IMG/VR virus record: IMGVR_UViG_3300009034_000086
Coordinates: 1 to 43,069 of that record
DNA from: a virus
Strand: one strand, 5' to 3'
Length of the DNA: 43,069 nucleotides
The notes below the pieces were generated by a model that did no database searches, was not told the DNA's origin, and saw nothing but the letters and a program-made list of their open reading frames with translations. Of the stretch, positions 6,617-14,261 are shown in pieces (positions within the stretch are counted from its first letter, which is position 1; the number at the start of each line of letters is the position of its first letter). The position numbers and the translations under genes were made by a program.

Positions 6617-6774
6617 TTCACCCCCTCTTTATATTTGGCATATTTATCAACAAAGTCAGGACAGTTAAATCTAGTAGCTTCCTCACTGTATTTATCTTTC
6701 TCAAATGGATATTTTCGGCAGTTCCCCTTCCACTGTTGTGTCGTAAACCAGTACTCACAATCCCGACAGTTCAT
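6613..6774 (-). CDS. Cys-motif mini-protein, 53 aa
   Basis: ATG 6774 follows GAGGAGAA. Four Cys spaced C-x2-C ... C ... C (NCRDCEYWF, GNCRKYP, FNCPDFV) suggest one zinc site. The tail is charged (KYAKYKEGVK). Similar compact Cys proteins follow upstream (6771-7417), so this is part of a cluster of likely metal-binding mini-proteins. Confidence 0.6.
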   Translation of the reverse strand: MNCRDCEYWFTTQQWKGNCRKYPFEKDKYSEEATRFNCPDFVDKYAKYKEGVK

Positions 6775-6944
6775 TTCTCCTCACTTGGTTCGGGGAATAC
6801 ATCTTCATAGATACATACGGTTTGCCAATTCGATAGTTGTGGTAATCTCCCGAAATATAGGCATTTCCTACATTCTTCTTTTGTCACTGTCCCCTTATCT
6901 GGGCAAGAGGTTATTCCTTCTGTGTCAAATTTCAGTTCGGTCAT
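6771..6944 (-). CDS. Cys-motif mini-protein, paralogue A
   Basis: Start at ATG 6944 (MTELKFDTEGITSCPDKG), with AAGGA six bases upstream, is chosen because the identical start exists in the adjacent paralogue. Cys pattern C ... C-x2-C ... C (EECRKCLYFG, TVCIYEDVF). Its first 17 residues repeat those of paralogue B through a 71-bp duplication, after which the sequences diverge. Function unknown; zinc binding likely. Confidence 0.6.
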   Translation of the reverse strand: MTELKFDTEGITSCPDKGTVTKEECRKCLYFGRLPQLSNWQTVCIYEDVFPEPSEEK

Positions 6945-7129
6945 TTTTTTCCTTAATGGGTTCTGGGAATACATTTTCATAGGTACAAAAATGTTTGAGA
7001 TTATCACTGTCAACCGCATGATGATTACATGCCCAACATTCCCACTTCGTAGCCGTTTCCTTATCTGGGCAAGAGGTTATTCCTTCTGTGTCAAATTTCA
7101 GTTCGGTCATTTTTTTCCTTAATGGGTTC
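6893..7129. repeat. 71-bp perfect direct repeat across gene junctions
   Basis: 6893-6963 and 7059-7129 are identical, 166 bp apart. Each copy contains the 3' tail of one gene (coding PIKEKNDRTEI in the second copy's frame) and the overlapping 5' start of the next (MTELKFDTEGITS). A unit of about one small gene has duplicated in tandem. Confidence 0.9.
6925..7110 (-). CDS. Cys-motif mini-protein, paralogue B
   Basis: Starts at ATG 7110 with the same AAGGA and the same first residues as paralogue A. It carries CPDK, ECWACNHHAVD (C-x2-C with two His) and FCTYENVF. Its last 20 bases overlap the start of paralogue A in another frame, just as the upstream gene overlaps this one. An A7 run precedes each ATG at the overlap. 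Coupled reinitiation is the simple explanation. Confidence 0.6.
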   Translation of the reverse strand: MTELKFDTEGITSCPDKETATKWECWACNHHAVDSDNLKHFCTYENVFPEPIKEKNDRTEI

Positions 7130-7417
7130 ACAAACCATCTTAGAGGTGCATTTGAATTTAGTTCCACAGACTATGCAATAATATTCCCACCAAGTATCCT
7201 GAGTATCTGGTTCTACAATGGAGGTATTTAAGCAAATTCCGCTATATTGAAAATCCCACACCCGTTCTGCTTTCTGTATGGTATTGTGCTTACATTCGGG
7301 GCAATACCGCATGACGGTTTCATGCCCTTTAATTTTTAAGGCAAGTATCTCACTATCCAATCTATTTACATAGTCTTTTAACTTTGCAATTTCCCCTCTT
7401 GCATATCCGTCTTTCAT
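7091..7417 (-). CDS. Zinc-ribbon protein, 108 aa
   Basis: N-terminal helix (AKLKDYVNRLDSEILALKI), then a ribbon: YCPECKHNT and YYCIVCGTKFKC, about 40 residues apart, as in transcription-factor-like zinc ribbons. The C-terminal 12 residues (EPIKEKNDRTEI) derive from the 71-bp duplicated DNA. ATG 7417 overlaps the upstream stop (ATGA). It probably binds nucleic acid or a host protein; no named family. Confidence 0.65.
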   Translation of the reverse strand: MKDGYARGEIAKLKDYVNRLDSEILALKIKGHETVMRYCPECKHNTIQKAERVWDFQYSGICLNTSIVEPDTQDTWWEYYCIVCGTKFKCTSKMVCEPIKEKNDRTEI

Positions 7418-7596
7418 TGCTTCCTATACTCCTCCAATCTCTTTCTATCTTCAGGGCCAAGTGCTTCTATCACAGCATTCCAAATATCGTAAAGTGCGCC
7501 TGTGCGAGTAATCGGATGGGCACGATGCGATTGTGCGGTGGCTAGTGTCTCCATATCAACTTCGACATTCTCGGCGATTAAGACTTCGTTTTTCAT
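7414..7596 (-). CDS. Hypothetical protein, 60 aa
   Basis: ATG 7596 lies one base after the upstream gene and the stop overlaps the next start. MKNEVLIAENVEVDMETLAT then RTGALYDIWNAVIEALGPED: likely helical. No family recognised. Confidence 0.6.
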   Translation of the reverse strand: MKNEVLIAENVEVDMETLATAQSHRAHPITRTGALYDIWNAVIEALGPEDRKRLEEYRKQ

Positions 7597-7597
7597 T

Positions 7598-7864
7598 TCA
7601 ATTATTCTTTAGGGGTATTTTCCATACAAATAACAATGCAGAATCACCATTGGGAATACAACGGTTTTTTATTCGATATTGAATACCCCGTTTCTGCCTA
7701 AGTGAACCCTGTATTGAAACCCCCAACTTCTTACCCCTCTCCTTATTAGGGACAATAAATTTTATTGCCTTATCGAAAGGTAAGGGGTCGAATAAAGCTT
7801 TCCATTTCCCCCATTGTTGAGGTGCCTCAGACTTGTCTATAATTTCGTACTTGTAATCATTCAT
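7598..7864 (-). CDS. Hypothetical protein, 88 aa
   Basis: Good site GGAGGGTAAATAAAA before ATG 7864. Basic protein with AIKFIVPNKERGKKLGVSIQ and a strand-like end (SALLFVWKIPLKNN). The sense of an alternating strand/turn fold is weak. No family recognised. Confidence 0.6.
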   Translation of the reverse strand: MNDYKYEIIDKSEAPQQWGKWKALFDPLPFDKAIKFIVPNKERGKKLGVSIQGSLRQKRGIQYRIKNRCIPNGDSALLFVWKIPLKNN

Positions 7865-7882
7865 TTTTATTTACCCTCCTTC

Positions 7883-8122
7883 CTAATTAAGCTCTGCATT
7901 CCTAGCCATTATTTCCCAAGCGTAGGCTTCACTCCGCCGAGCAAATTCTCTACAATTTAAACCCATAAGACATCTTCGGTCTTGACAATCTCGGCAAATA
8001 TCCGCCTCCGCCTTTTCCTGAGCCTGTGGCATCACTCTCTCTAATGCCTTTCGTTCTATCAACTCGATAGTGATAACATTTTCCCTGTCTTTCCTTTTGA
8101 AACGGTGTAAAAACCTAATCAT
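7883..8122 (-). CDS. Basic Cys-containing protein, 79 aa
   Basis: ATG 8122 follows GGAGGCAAAA and overlaps the upstream stop. Arg/Lys-rich N-terminus (MIRFLHRFKRKDREN), central helix, then ICRDCQDRRCLMGLNC, four Cys in 16 residues, and a helical end. Probably a small zinc-bound nucleic-acid or protein adaptor. No named family. Confidence 0.6.
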   Translation of the reverse strand: MIRFLHRFKRKDRENVITIELIERKALERVMPQAQEKAEADICRDCQDRRCLMGLNCREFARRSEAYAWEIMARNAELN

Positions 8123-8541
8123 TTTTGCCTCCTTTTCTTTCCGCCTGTCTTTTTACCCACAAAAACCAAGTTATCCTTTTCCTTAGCTACAACTCGGCGT
8201 GGTTTAACTTTTTGCTCAGCTATAACTCGACCATCTTTTTCATCAATCCACCTTCTTTCTGCCAGATGTGATTTTTCTAAAGGTTGGTCGGGGTTTATTC
8301 CTTCTATGCCTTTGCGGACGTGTCTAATAGCCTGAAGCATTTCCGCCGTAAAGTATTTATCGTTAGGGACTGATTTAATCTTGGCTATTCTCTTTTGTTT
8401 TCTAATCCAGTCTAAGTTTTGGAAATCTCTTCGGGTACAAATTTCCTCATCAACATACCAGCTTCGATGTTCAAGAAATTCATCCATTGGACAAAGCATG
8501 GCACCACAATTATTGAATCTTGGGCATTTAGGTGATGTCAT
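8119..8541 (-). CDS. Hypothetical protein with Cys cluster and basic tail, 140 aa
   Basis: Start at ATG 8541 (MTSPKCPRFNNCGAMLCPMD) is preferred over an upstream in-frame start at 8649, which would lie deep in the YopX gene. The first 20 residues have three Cys and CTRRDF follows. The C-terminal 35 residues are strongly basic (PRRVVAKEKDNLVFVGKKTG). Similar Cys-start proteins occur in phage accessory regions without a known role. Confidence 0.6.
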   Translation of the reverse strand: MTSPKCPRFNNCGAMLCPMDEFLEHRSWYVDEEICTRRDFQNLDWIRKQKRIAKIKSVPNDKYFTAEMLQAIRHVRKGIEGINPDQPLEKSHLAERRWIDEKDGRVIAEQKVKPRRVVAKEKDNLVFVGKKTGGKKRRQK

Positions 8542-8986
8542 TATTCTCCAAAAGCTTAGGATTCTCCCAGATGTTTCCAATGACCTCCCAATCCCCCCAA
8601 GCAAATGACCTACATAGTTCAAAAGAAGGAGTTCTATCAATATGTCCATACTTGGTTTGAATATTTTTTATATCGTTCCAATCAAAGTAGGCTCGTTCTT
8701 CATCCCAATAAACTATGCTTTGTATTACTCTTTGTATTACTCGTTTAAGAGATTCCAATTCAACTTGCCATTGAACTATATCCCCCTCATAGATTTCCTT
8801 GCCGTTCTTATCTTTGAATCCTGTCCACTCTCCTACAGTTTTAGGGTCAAGTATGCCAATTTGTACCCAATACCAAAAGAGAGAAAGGGGTACAAGATAA
8901 TCATACGTATAGAAAATATCTGAAGAACCACAAATCCAATTACCTGTTTCTGTGTGTTTTGCTCTGAATTTAATCTCTCTTGGCAT
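8528..8986 (-). CDS. yopX: YopX family protein
   Basis: 152 residues with the family signature throughout: start REIKFRAKHTETG, centre GEWTGFKDKNGKEIYEGDIV and end WEVIGNIWENPKLL. YopX proteins form oligomeric beta-rich assemblies and are widespread in phages of Gram-positive and related bacteria; their role is not known. ATG 8986 is chosen because the family begins M-(x)-REIKFRA; a TTG at 9004 would add six residues. It is the first gene after the regulatory gap at 9000-9150. Confidence 0.85.
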   Translation of the reverse strand: MPREIKFRAKHTETGNWICGSSDIFYTYDYLVPLSLFWYWVQIGILDPKTVGEWTGFKDKNGKEIYEGDIVQWQVELESLKRVIQRVIQSIVYWDEERAYFDWNDIKNIQTKYGHIDRTPSFELCRSFAWGDWEVIGNIWENPKLLENNDIT

Positions 8987-9010
8987 CTTCAAATATTCTC
9001 CCAATACGAA

Positions 9011-9035
9011 AGTATATTTAGCTATTGTTAAATAT
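9011..9035 (-). promoter_or_regulatory. Possible operator and -10 box ahead of yopX
   Basis: A perfect 7-bp inverted repeat ATATTTA/TAAATAT (9014-9020, 9029-9035) overlaps a TATACT box read on the minus strand (9016-9011), about 25 bases before the yopX start. No good -35 is seen, so activation or repression by a bound protein is plausible. Confidence 0.35.
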
Positions 9036-9085
9036 TCTCAGAGGGTATACTATTCCTTATACTCATTTACACTAATCAAATATAA

Positions 9086-9133
9086 TTAAACATACCCAAA
9101 AATACATAAAAAAATCCCCAACGGCTCAATCAT
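9086..9133 (-). CDS. Possible 15-aa hydrophobic peptide
   Basis: ATG 9133 follows a strong AAGGAGAAGGGA site placed directly after the zinc-ribbon gene's stop. The peptide MIEPLGIFLCIFGYV is hydrophobic. The good ribosome binding site is the main support; the frame itself is too short to judge. Confidence 0.35.
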   Translation of the reverse strand: MIEPLGIFLCIFGYV

Positions 9134-9144
9134 TCCCTTCTCCT

Positions 9145-9285
9145 TCATTTTTGCTCTACCAATACCTTATTTAATGCCCATACGTGTCCACATACAGTAC
9201 ATTGATAGCGTTGTAATTTGCCGTTTGTAGTAACTTTGAACCCAGCCTTGATAACCCTTCTCGACCGACACTTCCTGCATCGCAT
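9145..9285 (-). CDS. Leaderless zinc-ribbon mini-protein, 46 aa
   Basis: ATG 9285 to TGA 9145. Two Cys pairs, CRKCRSRR and CTVCGHVW, about 24 residues apart, with basic residues between (RRVIKAGFKVTTNGKLQRYQ), match the compact zinc ribbons found in transposase-like and transcription-related mini-proteins. A consensus promoter ends 7 nt before the ATG, so the mRNA should begin at or within a base or two of the start codon. No ribosome binding site can fit. A regulator made early in infection is an attractive guess only. Confidence 0.7.
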   Translation of the reverse strand: MRCRKCRSRRVIKAGFKVTTNGKLQRYQCTVCGHVWALNKVLVEQK

Positions 9286-9321
9286 GATAGGTAGTATAAC
9301 ACCTACTTTATACCTTGTCAA
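9286..9321 (-). promoter_or_regulatory. Consensus sigma-70 type promoter, leftward
   Basis: On the minus strand TTGACA (9321-9316), 17-bp spacer, TATACT (9298-9293): a full -35 and a 5/6 -10. Expected start of transcription is about 9286-9285, the A of the next ATG. It is the best promoter in the window and can drive the leftward genes below 9285. Confidence 0.8.
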
Positions 9322-9379
9322 GCCCCCTTTTCGTATCTATTTTATATCCAAAAGTCATCTTTTTAGGGAAATTATTTTG

Positions 9380-9395
9380 TGATAGAATAAGGCAA
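9380..9395 (+). promoter_or_regulatory. Extended -10 promoter, rightward
   Basis: TGa-TAGAAT (9380-9388) with no good -35, followed by 7 nt and then ATG. Extended -10 elements can work without a -35 box. The spacing again predicts a leaderless message. Confidence 0.5.
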
Positions 9396-9488
9396 ATGCC
9401 TTTCATTATCTTTGGGATTGTTGTTCTTATTATAACACTGATTTATGGCTTACGCCATGATGACCTTGATGATTGGAGAGGGCATTAA
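9396..9488 (+). CDS. Single-pass membrane micro-protein, 30 aa
   Basis: MPFIIFGIVVLIITLIYGLR is one transmembrane helix, followed by an acidic tail DDLDDWRGH. It runs against the flanking leftward genes and has its own promoter-like element. AAGG four bases before the ATG is a weak ribosome binding site. The type resembles phage-encoded membrane modulators (lysis control, superinfection exclusion), but no family is recognised. Confidence 0.5.
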   Translation: MPFIIFGIVVLIITLIYGLRHDDLDDWRGH

Positions 9489-9489
9489 A

Positions 9490-9521
9490 ATAAAAAAATA
9501 CTCCGAGCCGTTAAGCTCGGA
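9490..9521 (-). terminator. Intrinsic terminator of the virion operon
   Basis: Read leftward: stem TCCGAGC/GCTCGGA (7 bp; 9521-9515 with 9508-9502), 6-nt loop, then TATTTTTTTA. A classic hairpin plus U-run just after the holin-like gene, ending transcription arriving from the late genes. Confidence 0.85.
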
Positions 9522-9549
9522 ATAAAGAATAATTTATTTTAATTCTATT

Positions 9550-9753
9550 TTAACCAAAGACTTGAAGGAGTGTAAGCACAATCGCAATAATTCCAACTCC
9601 CCCCACGATGTACCAGCGAAGATTGCCTATATCCCTAAAAATGAATTCGATTGCCCCCCAGATACTATTAAGATGATTATCTATAATATCGTCCACCTTG
9701 CTTTCGAGTCTCTTAAAATCTTTCATCTTTACATATTCTTCATCTTCGCTCAT
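9550..9753 (-). CDS. Holin-like protein (XhlA-type layout), 67 aa
   Basis: A charged heptad-like helix (DFKRLESKVDDIIDNHLNS) leads to one C-terminal transmembrane segment, WYIVGGVGIIAIVLTLLQVF. This matches the layout of haemolysin XhlA and related single-pass holins, and the gene sits at the end of the late operon, where lysis genes often lie. AAGGAGACTAAAC precedes the ATG. No endolysin is recognisable nearby, so a structural membrane role is the alternative. Confidence 0.55.
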   Translation of the reverse strand: MSEDEEYVKMKDFKRLESKVDDIIDNHLNSIWGAIEFIFRDIGNLRWYIVGGVGIIAIVLTLLQVFG

Positions 9754-9764
9754 GTTTAGTCTCC

Positions 9765-10751
9765 TTATATTCTAAAATGTGTAGGGAAAGGGCCTATTCC
9801 AGAACCCCAGAAATTATTGTTTAATACAAACCTAGATAATGGTGTGTTACCTGAAGTTACCCATTGAGAAAGATAAACATAGGTTCCATCGCTGGTTAGT
9901 TCATTTATACTATCGGAGGTTTCTAAGCCCTGAAGATTATTATATCTTACCAAGCTACAAGCTGGCATTGATAGTATCCAGATGTAGTTATTGTCTGCAT
10001 CGAGGACAAGTAGCCTATCATTAGTACCATCATTGACCTTAAAGCACCCATAAGATTTTCCCATTCCTATACCAGTAGCTAATGAGCTTACAGTGAGGTC
10101 GCTTAATGTAAATCTTTCGATTCCAGATGTAGCAGATTCCCTAGACAGATAAGCATACGTTCCATCTATTGCCATATCATCAGCACAAACATAGGATACT
10201 GCACTTGATGAGCTATTTAGTGACAAATCTAATTTAGCAATCTTTTGCAGCTTCTTGTCTAATTGATTGAACGCATAGATATAGTCCCCATACTGAGCAA
10301 TAGCATGAAAGGACTCATTAGCCTCTATAGTGTTATAAGCTGTTTCTGTGCAATCGGAAATCTGAACCTTTGCAATATCTCCCCATCCTCCTACATAGAT
10401 ATAGGTTGCGTCAGCACATAATGAGCCATCAGCATCGCTAACGGCTATTGATAACTCTAGTGTATCTGAAACAGTAAATGTGCTTGGGTCTATCTTATAC
10501 ATCCAATCGGCAGAATCAACAGTCCAAAGATAACCACCTGCCTGTATAATTTCCATTAAATGAGTAGCATCTGTGCTATTATGCTGAGGGGTAAGAGTAC
10601 TATAAGATGAGAGATTAGAAGCAGAAGCCTTAAATATTACACTCGTACTTTCTCTTGATACCCCATATATATAACCGTTATAGTATGTCAAACCGTGACA
10701 TCTAGTAAATCCTGATACTGTAGATGTATCTTGGGCATATGCTTTAGCCAT
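9765..10751 (-). CDS. Beta-propeller virion protein
   Basis: 328 residues built of repeated blades of about 40-50 residues: GLTYYNGYIYGVSRESTSVI, GGYLWTVDSADWMYKIDP, DATYIYVGGWGDIAKVQI, YGDYIYAFNQLDKKLQKIA, DGTYAYLSRES, DGTYVYLSQW. The repeated -G-x-Y-x-Y- with a polar loop is typical of NHL/YVTN-type propellers. No signal peptide. Lying with fibre genes, it is probably a tail or surface adhesin that contacts the host. A named family cannot be given. Confidence 0.6.
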   Translation of the reverse strand: MAKAYAQDTSTVSGFTRCHGLTYYNGYIYGVSRESTSVIFKASASNLSSYSTLTPQHNSTDATHLMEIIQAGGYLWTVDSADWMYKIDPSTFTVSDTLELSIAVSDADGSLCADATYIYVGGWGDIAKVQISDCTETAYNTIEANESFHAIAQYGDYIYAFNQLDKKLQKIAKLDLSLNSSSSAVSYVCADDMAIDGTYAYLSRESATSGIERFTLSDLTVSSLATGIGMGKSYGCFKVNDGTNDRLLVLDADNNYIWILSMPACSLVRYNNLQGLETSDSINELTSDGTYVYLSQWVTSGNTPLSRFVLNNNFWGSGIGPFPTHFRI

Positions 10752-10789
10752 TTAATACCTTCTTCTTATATAATATTTCCTTAACCAAT

Positions 10790-12205
10790 CTAAATCCTAT
10801 CCTCTATAATCCCCTTCAGCCTTTGCCCCACAGCCTTAAATGAATGGTACTTCTCAGCCCATTTCCTTGTTGCTATTTTCTTCTCAAGTATTTGCTCCTC
10901 ATTCCAAACCATTATTTCATTTACTCTTTGCCTTAATTCACTTTCGGTATTAGCTACTATAAGTTCGCACTCACCATACTGCCTTCTATATTCTTCCAAG
11001 CCACGAAAGGTTGTAATGACTATCTTACCCAATGCTGCTGCTTCTAATGCTGTTAATCCCCATTCATGTTCACATAATTGCTCTATGTAAATATCACACT
11101 TTGAAATTCGCTCTAAGTTAGCCTGATGGGGAATTATCTCTTCGCTGTAATCTATATTGGGTAAAACTCTCAAAATAATCTCAGAGCCTTTAATCTTAGG
11201 GTGTCGGGGATAATGAGCAAATAGTTTATTGTGATATGTATAATCGGGTTCAATGCTTAAATCAACAGGAGGCAATAACCAATAAGGATTTTTTGCTCCT
11301 TTATTTATAAAGTCCCAATGTTGAACTATTGAACTGGTGACAACAGGATTGAAGAATTTGTTTATCTTCTCATAATTTTGTCTATAGATACTGCCACCAT
11401 GAAAGACAAATAACTTCTTATTATTGCATATGTTCCATTCGGCCGACCAAGGCCTCCATGTAGAGTGCATCGCCACGATAATGTTGGCACTCGCCCCATA
11501 TTCTTCATAGGATTTCGCCATACATATTTCTGCGGATTCCGTATATCCGAAAGGGTGTTTATGAAATGTGATAGCCCTTGCATCCACACCGACGGATTGT
11601 AGCGATTTAGCTAAGAGATACCCCATGTTTGCCCAGTCATAGTCCGAGATGAACAAAACTGTCTTACTGTACCAAACTGCTAATGCTTGCTGCCCGTGAA
11701 TCTTTAGTTCGTGTGGATTGTATGACTTGATTTTATCCAACGTCCATGTAGAACGGTGTATTTCAAATTCGTTATCAAATTCTTTACCTTGAGGTCGAAT
11801 GCCAAGGGGAACAGAGACTATAAGACTTGTTGCCCAATGCCTTAACCTTTGCATTACTGCCGAAACCCTCTCCTCTGGTATATGCTCCAATACATCACAG
11901 GCAATAATCAGGTCATACTCTTCTAGCAGGATTTCCTGTATGTCTCCAATGAAGATATTATCGTAGATTATCTTGTGCCACGGCTGAATATACTGAGGGA
12001 AGATTTCAACTGCATCTATCCTTGTTTGCCATTTGTCTTTATAATAATTGCCATCCCATACATCAAGATACTCTCTTGCCAAGAAACCCCATTTGCCGAA
12101 TCCACAACCAACATCGAGAATACTTTTTGGCTTAATTTTACGCAGGGCATATATAATATCTGGTATATTATCCCATCTGCTACTGGGCAAGTTTCCCCCT
12201 TGCAA
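10790..12205 (-). CDS. Fused SAM methyltransferase and GT-B glycosyltransferase
   Basis: 471 residues. Residues about 20-175 are a class I methyltransferase: ILDVGCGFGKWG (29-40, SAM-binding motif I), IDAVEIF, then DLIIACDVLEHIPEERV (motif IV region) and SLIVSVPLG. Residues about 180-471 are a GT-B glycosyltransferase: KTVLFISDYDWANMGYLLA at the acceptor-domain start, LFVFHGGS, and CDIYIEQLCEHEWGLTALEA at 370-389, the E-x7-E region that binds the sugar nucleotide in GT4-type enzymes. It likely transfers a sugar and methylates a sugar or carrier. The TTG start overlaps the GT2 gene; TTG 12190 is an alternative. Confidence 0.75.
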   Translation of the reverse strand: MQGGNLPSSRWDNIPDIIYALRKIKPKSILDVGCGFGKWGFLAREYLDVWDGNYYKDKWQTRIDAVEIFPQYIQPWHKIIYDNIFIGDIQEILLEEYDLIIACDVLEHIPEERVSAVMQRLRHWATSLIVSVPLGIRPQGKEFDNEFEIHRSTWTLDKIKSYNPHELKIHGQQALAVWYSKTVLFISDYDWANMGYLLAKSLQSVGVDARAITFHKHPFGYTESAEICMAKSYEEYGASANIIVAMHSTWRPWSAEWNICNNKKLFVFHGGSIYRQNYEKINKFFNPVVTSSIVQHWDFINKGAKNPYWLLPPVDLSIEPDYTYHNKLFAHYPRHPKIKGSEIILRVLPNIDYSEEIIPHQANLERISKCDIYIEQLCEHEWGLTALEAAALGKIVITTFRGLEEYRRQYGECELIVANTESELRQRVNEIMVWNEEQILEKKIATRKWAEKYHSFKAVGQRLKGIIEDRI

Positions 12206-13277
12206 ATTCCCTATTCTTCTTAACTCGTTCTATCTCCCTTTCTGGCAACTTGCCATTAGATAAAAGTTCATCGCATAATTCTTCTGACTCTTTAAATTTA
12301 CCCACTTTATACGCTGAAACGGCTAATTCATCAGCCATTCTCCATTCTTCTATATCTCGATGAATAAATAATACATCTTTTGTTGGTGGTATCTCATATC
12401 CTGCTTTGGCAAATATATATGCTAAGTGATACTGTTTTTTGACAAGCCTATAATGCCTAGCTACTTCATAAATTGCTTCACTTCTTGTTGGTCTATAGTC
12501 ATAGGCGTTGAGAAAATCTTCAGTGGGGAAAACATTATTAGATTTCCATTTGCAGGCTGCAAGTTGGAATAAGGCATAATAAACTTCTTGTGCCCAACCA
12601 CCCATCTTAGTTCTCTTAAGATAGTTTTCATATGCTCTCTTGTAATCCCCTGCATCTCTATAGGATTGGGCTAGGTAAAACCTGCTCCTTGCATCATTGG
12701 GGTTTCTTTTTAGTTCTTGTTCTAACAAGGTAGCATCATTCAGGAATTTCTCTTTTGATGAAACTCCACTAGATTTACCTCCTCCACCTTTATGGGACAC
12801 GATAAAAACACCTTCTAGCGTTTCCTGAACATTAGCCCCAACAAGATAATTATGGACAGCCCCTTTCCAGTGCCAATCAACCTTCTTTATATTCAATAGA
12901 GCAGGGAGTTTATAAGAGAAAGAACCAATCCTTCTCTCTATGTAATAAGCATCTGCTGTGAGATTGTCGAAAGCCGATTTATCCTCTACTTTGAGTTCTT
13001 CATCAGCGTCTATGATTAGGCAATAGTCAATATCAGGATATTTGTATGCCTCTTGTAGTATCTTTTCTCTGTTATAACCGAAATTCACCCAGTCGTGAAA
13101 AACAATTTCGCCTGGTACTCCATCCATAACCTTTCGAATAATTTCTGGGGTATTATCCGTAGAGCCAGTATCAGATATTAAATAATAATCAATGTAGGGC
13201 TTTACAGAATTGAGGCATCGTTCAATATCGGAAGCCTCATTTTTGACAATCATGTTGAGGCAGATTTTTGGTTTCAT
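12180..13277 (-). CDS. Family 2 glycosyltransferase with TPR tail
   Basis: 365 residues. GT2 catalytic domain at about 1-165: ICLNMIVKNEASDIERCLNS, SDTGSTDNTPEII (35-47, nucleotide-sugar binding), DYCLIIDADEEL (84-95, the D-x-D metal motif) and WHWKGAVHNYL (135-145). A helical TPR-like array follows from about 178 (RFYLAQSYRDAGDYKRAYEN and later repeats), common in this GT2-TPR group. GAGGGTAAT lies before the ATG. It shares an operon with the methyltransferase-GT fusion and the Thr-rich collagen-like fibre, a plausible substrate. Confidence 0.85.
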   Translation of the reverse strand: MKPKICLNMIVKNEASDIERCLNSVKPYIDYYLISDTGSTDNTPEIIRKVMDGVPGEIVFHDWVNFGYNREKILQEAYKYPDIDYCLIIDADEELKVEDKSAFDNLTADAYYIERRIGSFSYKLPALLNIKKVDWHWKGAVHNYLVGANVQETLEGVFIVSHKGGGGKSSGVSSKEKFLNDATLLEQELKRNPNDARSRFYLAQSYRDAGDYKRAYENYLKRTKMGGWAQEVYYALFQLAACKWKSNNVFPTEDFLNAYDYRPTRSEAIYEVARHYRLVKKQYHLAYIFAKAGYEIPPTKDVLFIHRDIEEWRMADELAVSAYKVGKFKESEELCDELLSNGKLPEREIERVKKNREFARGKLAQ

Positions 13278-13298
13278 ATTACCCTCTTTTTAATTATA

Positions 13299-14261
13299 TC
13301 ATACTATCCCTGGGTCTTGGAAATTTACAAAGCCATAACGAGGAGTTACTCCTGTTTCTTCGCTACCAAAAGCAAAGGAAGGTTCTGTAGCTGCCCACTT
13401 GCGGACTATGAAATCATCTATCCAGGTATCTTGGCCAGCCGTAGTTCCAGCGTTGGAAAATGTGATTTTATTGGACATACTAGCAGAAGCATATGTATCT
13501 GCATCATTTTGTATCTTTGCATCATTCCACCATATATCGTACTTGGGTGTTCCATGATTGATGTCATTGATTTCCACAAGTTCCCATTCGTCAGGTGCTC
13601 CATTACTCCCCGTGTCATTATAAGCACCATTGTAATAGTGTATATCTTCAGCATTATCAAATCGCCAATATATTCTTTCTGTTCCGTCTCCATGAGTATT
13701 TAAGAAAACGGTAGCAGTCTCTTTGTAAATCCTAAATCTATAGGCATAATCTGCCCCTGCTGTTTTGGCGATAGACGCATAAGGATTGGCAGCACCGCCA
13801 ACAAGCTTCATAGACCTAGTTCCAGAAAAGGCCTGAGCTGTGGAAATTTCGACTGTGCCACCCTCTTCAGTCCAGTCTCCTCCTATTTCATCACCATCAT
13901 TACCTCGCTCAAAATCGTCGAAGATGACAAAGGTAGCTGCACCATTACTAACTGCTGTTTCAGTACCGCTATAATACATATAGAGTGTAGTATCGGGCGT
14001 GGCATTATTCTGCACCCACACAGTAGCAAGTCCATTAGGAGTAGTGCCTGTTATACTCTCAATCCAATAATCAAGTAATGTCGTTCCATCAGCAGCAGTG
14101 AAACGAAGGTCATCAAAGTCAGCAGCAACATGACCACCACAATCAACTTCTTCACCCGATGCCCCAGAGGATTCACCAACTAAAACCTTCGTTTGGTAGT
14201 CCGCATTGGCATTTGTTACTGTTACTTCTTTTCTATAAGTCCAACCTGTTAGCCATGCCAT
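13299..14261 (-). CDS. DUF2341 plus lectin-like virion protein
   Basis: 320 residues. The N-terminus WLTGWTYRKEVTVTNANADY and later TVWVQNNATPDTTLYMYYSG match DUF2341, a beta-sandwich common in phage and cell-surface proteins. From about residue 110 (FVIFDDFERG) a jelly-roll of concanavalin/LamG kind follows (AYRFRIYKETATVF, WELVEINDINHGTPKYDIWW), ending near a short C-terminal extension. The start ATG overlaps the collagen-like gene's stop. Likely a receptor- or glycan-binding fibre part. Confidence 0.7.
   Translation of the reverse strand: MAWLTGWTYRKEVTVTNANADYQTKVLVGESSGASGEEVDCGGHVAADFDDLRFTAADGTTLLDYWIESITGTTPNGLATVWVQNNATPDTTLYMYYSGTETAVSNGAATFVIFDDFERGNDGDEIGGDWTEEGGTVEISTAQAFSGTRSMKLVGGAANPYASIAKTAGADYAYRFRIYKETATVFLNTHGDGTERIYWRFDNAEDIHYYNGAYNDTGSNGAPDEWELVEINDINHGTPKYDIWWNDAKIQNDADTYASASMSNKITFSNAGTTAGQDTWIDDFIVRKWAATEPSFAFGSEETGVTPRYGFVNFQDPGIV

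Noticed and set aside
7097-7116. Programmed -1 frameshift at the A7 run
   Set aside because: A -1 slip leads straight to TGA; the next gene is in the +1 phase and has its own AAGGA and ATG.
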